A DNA stretch of 18,711 bases, from the NCBI GenBank assembly GCA_031290855.1, contig JAISLM010000119.1, positions 1 through 18,711 of the forward strand. The letters run 5' to 3'. The notes under the pieces are model-generated. The model was not told where the DNA came from. It worked only from the letters and a program-made list of their open reading frames with translations, and ran no database searches. The DNA is from Spirochaetaceae bacterium. GTDB lineage: Bacteria > Spirochaetota > Spirochaetia > Treponematales > Breznakiellaceae. Position 1 is the first letter of the stretch. Every line of letters begins with the position of its first letter. The position numbers were made by a program, and so were the translations under genes. Shown here piece by piece: positions 16,518 through 18,711 of the stretch.

Positions 16518-16523
16518 TATTAT
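16518..16523 (+). promoter_or_regulatory. -10 box, possible leaderless start of the NUDIX gene
   Basis: TATTAT at 16518-16523, preceded by TG, ends six bases before the ATG at 16530, so transcription would start at or next to the ATG. There is no ribosome-binding site and no clear -35 box. Confidence 0.35.
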
Positions 16524-16529
16524 CTAATC

Positions 16530-17087
16530 ATGGGTGATGACCAACTAAAATGGACGGAACTTGATCGGCGGACGCTTTTTGACGCGCGGATTTTTTCGGT
16601 GACGAACCGTGTGTGCCTGTCGCCGGAGGGCAGGCGCGAACCGTTTACCGTGATCGAAACCAACGACTGGGTCGTCGTCGTTCCCGTTCTTGACGGCGGG
16701 GAAGCCTTCTTCATGGTGCGGCAGTGGCGGCACGGTTCGCGTGAAATAAGCGTAGAGTTTCCGGGCGGCGTGATCGAGGCGCGTGAGTCTCCGCTGGAAG
16801 GCGCGGCGCGTGAATTGCGGGAAGAGACCGGCTGCGTCGCGGGCAAACTGACGAAGCTCGGCGTTATGAGCCCCAATCCCGCTATCATGTCAAACCGGGT
16901 TCATTTCTTTTTGGCGGAAGATATTACCGTCGCCGGCGATCTACAGCCCGACAAGGACGAATTCATCACGGCGGAGAGGATAAGCGCCGCCGAAGTTACG
17001 CGCGGCGTCGGCAGCCCGCCTTACATACACGCCCTGACCGCGACTGCGCTCTGTTTTTATATGAGGTTAAACCGACAGAAAGTATGA
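16530..17087 (+). CDS. NUDIX hydrolase, ADP-ribose pyrophosphatase-like
   Basis: 185 residues. The complete NUDIX box runs from G80 to about C102: G80-x5-E86, then x7 and R94-E-L-R-E-E-T-G-C. Flanking layout (VETND-type strand, VRQWRHGSREISVEFPGG before the box, SPNPAIMSNRVHFFLAED after it) resembles ADP-ribose/ADP-sugar pyrophosphatases, which cleave ADP-ribose to AMP and ribose 5-phosphate in a Mg-dependent reaction. The substrate cannot be settled from sequence. It has no Shine-Dalgarno. The stop overlaps the start of the CNNM/CorC-like gene (ATGA), so both are one transcription unit. Confidence 0.9.
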   Translation: MGDDQLKWTELDRRTLFDARIFSVTNRVCLSPEGRREPFTVIETNDWVVVVPVLDGGEAFFMVRQWRHGSREISVEFPGGVIEARESPLEGAARELREETGCVAGKLTKLGVMSPNPAIMSNRVHFFLAEDITVAGDLQPDKDEFITAERISAAEVTRGVGSPPYIHALTATALCFYMRLNRQKV

Positions 17088-18415
17088 ACGAGCCCCCCCC
17101 TCAAGACCCTCTCTTATGCCAGCTTTTGCTGCAAATGGGCCTTATCATGCTGAACGCGATATTCGCGTCGGCTGAAATCGCGCTTATATCCCTCAATGAA
17201 ACAAAGCTTGAGAAACGCGCCAGGGACGGCGACAAAAGCGCCAAGCGCCTGTTGCCGCTGATAAAACAGCCTGAGAAATTCCTCGCCACTATACAGGTCG
17301 GCATCACGATCGCGGGCTTTCTGGGAAGCGCGTTTGCGGCGGATAATTTTTCAAACAAGCTTGTCGGCCTCCTTTCGCATGCAAGAATGCCGCTGTCCGA
17401 TTCGGCCCTGAAAACGATCTCCCTGGTGCTGATAACGGTTCTGCTGTCGTTCGTCACGATAGTTTTCGGCGAACTCGTTCCCAAACGGATCGCGATGAAG
17501 AAGGCGGAACAGCTTGCCGATCTGTTGTCGCTTTTCATTTTGATTGTGTCAAAACTTTTTTATCCTCTCGTCTGGCTGCTCAGCAGGGCGAGCAGCGCGG
17601 TGCTTTTCGTTCTGGGCATAGACCCGAACGACACGGGCAGATCGGTAACGGAAGAGGAAATACGCCTCCTAGTGGACGCGGGCAGCAAACAGGGCGCTAT
17701 CGAGCAGGACGAGAAGGAAATTATCCACAATATCTTTGAATTCGACGACAGCAGCGCCTCCGACTTCATGACGCACAGGCTTGACGCGGTAATGCTGTTT
17801 ATGAAGGACGACGACGAGGTGTGGCACCGCACCATCGTCGACAATCCCTACAACTATTACCCGGTCTGCGGCAACACTACGGACGACATAGTCGGCGTAC
17901 TTTCTGTACGCGATTACCTGCTGCTCGACGACCACGCGCGATCCAACGTGATAAAAAACGCCGTACACGAGGCGCAGTTCGTCCCGGAGTCGCTTAAAGC
18001 CGATCTGCTGTTCAAAAAAATGAAAAGCGGACACAACAGCTTTGCACTCGTGATCGACGAGTACGGCGGCTTCACCGGCATAATCACGATGTACGACCTG
18101 CTGGGGGCGATCGTAGGCAGCATAGACGACAGCGTCGACGGAGCGCCGCTTATAGAAAAGACCCCCGCAGGGGACTGGATCGTCGACGGCGCGGCGCCGC
18201 TCGACAAACTTGCCGCCGTTCTAGACGTAAGGCTTCCTGTCGACGAGTACGACACGTTTGCCGGACTCGTGCTGGGAATACTGGGCAAGATACCCGAAGA
18301 CGGCGAACAGAACGAGATCGAGTTTGCCGGCCTCTCAATAAAAATCCTGGAGATAAAAGACCACAGGCTGGAACGCGGTCTTGTGGTGAAGAAAAGCGCC
18401 TGCGGAAATGTATAA
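17084..18415 (+). CDS. CNNM/CorC-type transporter with CBS pair (hemolysin-like)
   Basis: 443 residues: an N-terminal DUF21/CNNM membrane domain (about 10-180; four hydrophobic stretches, with SAEIALISLNETKLEKRARD and a VFGELVPKRIAMKKAEQ block), a CBS-domain pair (about 205-335, including FVIDEYGGFTGIITMYDLLG-type ending), and a C-terminal CorC_HlyC domain (about 350-435). Such proteins handle Mg2+/Co2+ efflux or resistance at the inner membrane; the historical hemolysin name (TlyC) does not imply toxin activity. The start codon overlaps the NUDIX stop. An IS3-type element begins about 38 bp after its stop and no terminator hairpin lies between, though the gene itself is intact. Confidence 0.92.
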   Translation: MNEPPPQDPLLCQLLLQMGLIMLNAIFASAEIALISLNETKLEKRARDGDKSAKRLLPLIKQPEKFLATIQVGITIAGFLGSAFAADNFSNKLVGLLSHARMPLSDSALKTISLVLITVLLSFVTIVFGELVPKRIAMKKAEQLADLLSLFILIVSKLFYPLVWLLSRASSAVLFVLGIDPNDTGRSVTEEEIRLLVDAGSKQGAIEQDEKEIIHNIFEFDDSSASDFMTHRLDAVMLFMKDDDEVWHRTIVDNPYNYYPVCGNTTDDIVGVLSVRDYLLLDDHARSNVIKNAVHEAQFVPESLKADLLFKKMKSGHNSFALVIDEYGGFTGIITMYDLLGAIVGSIDDSVDGAPLIEKTPAGDWIVDGAAPLDKLAAVLDVRLPVDEYDTFAGLVLGILGKIPEDGEQNEIEFAGLSIKILEIKDHRLERGLVVKKSACGNV

Positions 18416-18452
18416 TGAGCCCAAGAATTAAGACAAAAAAAATGATAAAATA

Positions 18453-18494
18453 AGGTGGACCGGCAGCCCCGAAGGGGCAACGGAAGGACCACCT
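18453..18494 (+). repeat. Left end of IS3-family element with nested hairpin
   Basis: AGGTGGACC (18453-18461) and GGACCACCT (18486-18494) form a near-perfect inverted repeat (8 of 9) enclosing a GCCCC-GAA-GGGGC hairpin (18466-18478). It directly abuts the ATG of the orfA remnant and is likely the terminal inverted repeat and leader of the insertion sequence. Confidence 0.5.
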
Positions 18495-18711
18495 ATGAGA
18501 AAGACTTACGACAAGGCCTTTAAGGCAAAAATTGCCTGTAAGCCCTCCGCGGCGAGAAAACGCTCCAGGAAATCGCAATCGCCTCCGGCGTTCATCCGAA
18601 CATGGTCAGGCAGTGGAAAGCACCGCTCCTGGAAAACGCCGTATCGATCTTTGAAAAGCCAGGGAAGGAAACTTCGGTGGAAGCCGAAGCCGAGCGCGTA
18701 AAGGACGAACT
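18495..18711 (+). pseudogene. IS3-family transposase orfA, frameshifted and cut by the window end
   Basis: The opening MRKTYDKAFKAKIA is the start of an IS3/IS911-type orfA helix-turn-helix protein. Near 18536-18541 a base is missing relative to the family pattern. After that point the correct continuation is in another frame: ALRGEKTLQEIAIASGVHPN, then MVRQWKAPLLENAVSIFEKP and AEAERVKDEL. The nominal frame instead reads Arg/Ser-rich nonsense. The gene is therefore disrupted unless a sequencing error explains the missing base. The integrase part (orfB) and right end lie outside the window. The element sits just downstream of the CNNM/CorC-like gene. Confidence 0.8.

Overview
The window reads as chromosomal DNA of a spirochaete, most likely a treponeme and perhaps one of the insect-gut group. 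This is inferred from the gene set and gene order, not from a marker RNA: a RicT/YaaR pair beside a bactofilin and an M23 peptidase, CdaA followed by YbbR and DUF2225, a bacterial pyruvate phosphate dikinase, and dispersed repeats carrying GGGTCAGACCC palindromes. No rRNA, tRNA or CRISPR array was seen.

Layout: (a) 1-270 is the head of a minus-strand transposase-like gene and one end of its element. (b) 587-3549 (+) is a two-gene unit: a protein with two cyclic-nucleotide-binding folds and a membrane sensor with a class III cyclase domain that has lost its catalytic residues. (c) 3550-3790 holds REP-like repeats between convergent genes. (d) 6825-3791 (-) is a compact overlapping operon: M23 peptidase, bactofilin, YaaR/DUF327, RicT/PSP1, with a near-consensus promoter at 6957-6985. 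(e) 9417-7146 (-) is a MoxR-type AAA ATPase with a VWA protein whose N-terminal metallopeptidase-like domain lacks its HExxH. (f) 9504-9736 (-) is a small 47-residue gene with its own terminator, too short for usual ORF cut-offs. (g) 9774-10795 is repeat- and hairpin-rich DNA followed by a second, complete copy of the transposase-like element, bounded by about 35-bp inverted repeats. (h) 13512-10819 (-) is cdaA-ybbR-DUF2225, the c-di-AMP synthesis operon. (i) 13716-18415 (+) holds ppdK, a NUDIX hydrolase and a CNNM/CorC-type transporter. (j) 18453-18711 is the start of a frameshifted IS3-family element.

Most genes are housekeeping: envelope shape, c-di-AMP signalling, PPi-linked glycolysis. 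The unusual content is three domains that keep their fold but appear to lack active-site residues (cyclase, metallopeptidase, HUH transposase), the repeat family linked to the transposase-like gene, the small gene at 9593-9736, and two genes (cdaA and the NUDIX gene) that lack a ribosome-binding site and have a -10 box placed for leaderless transcripts.
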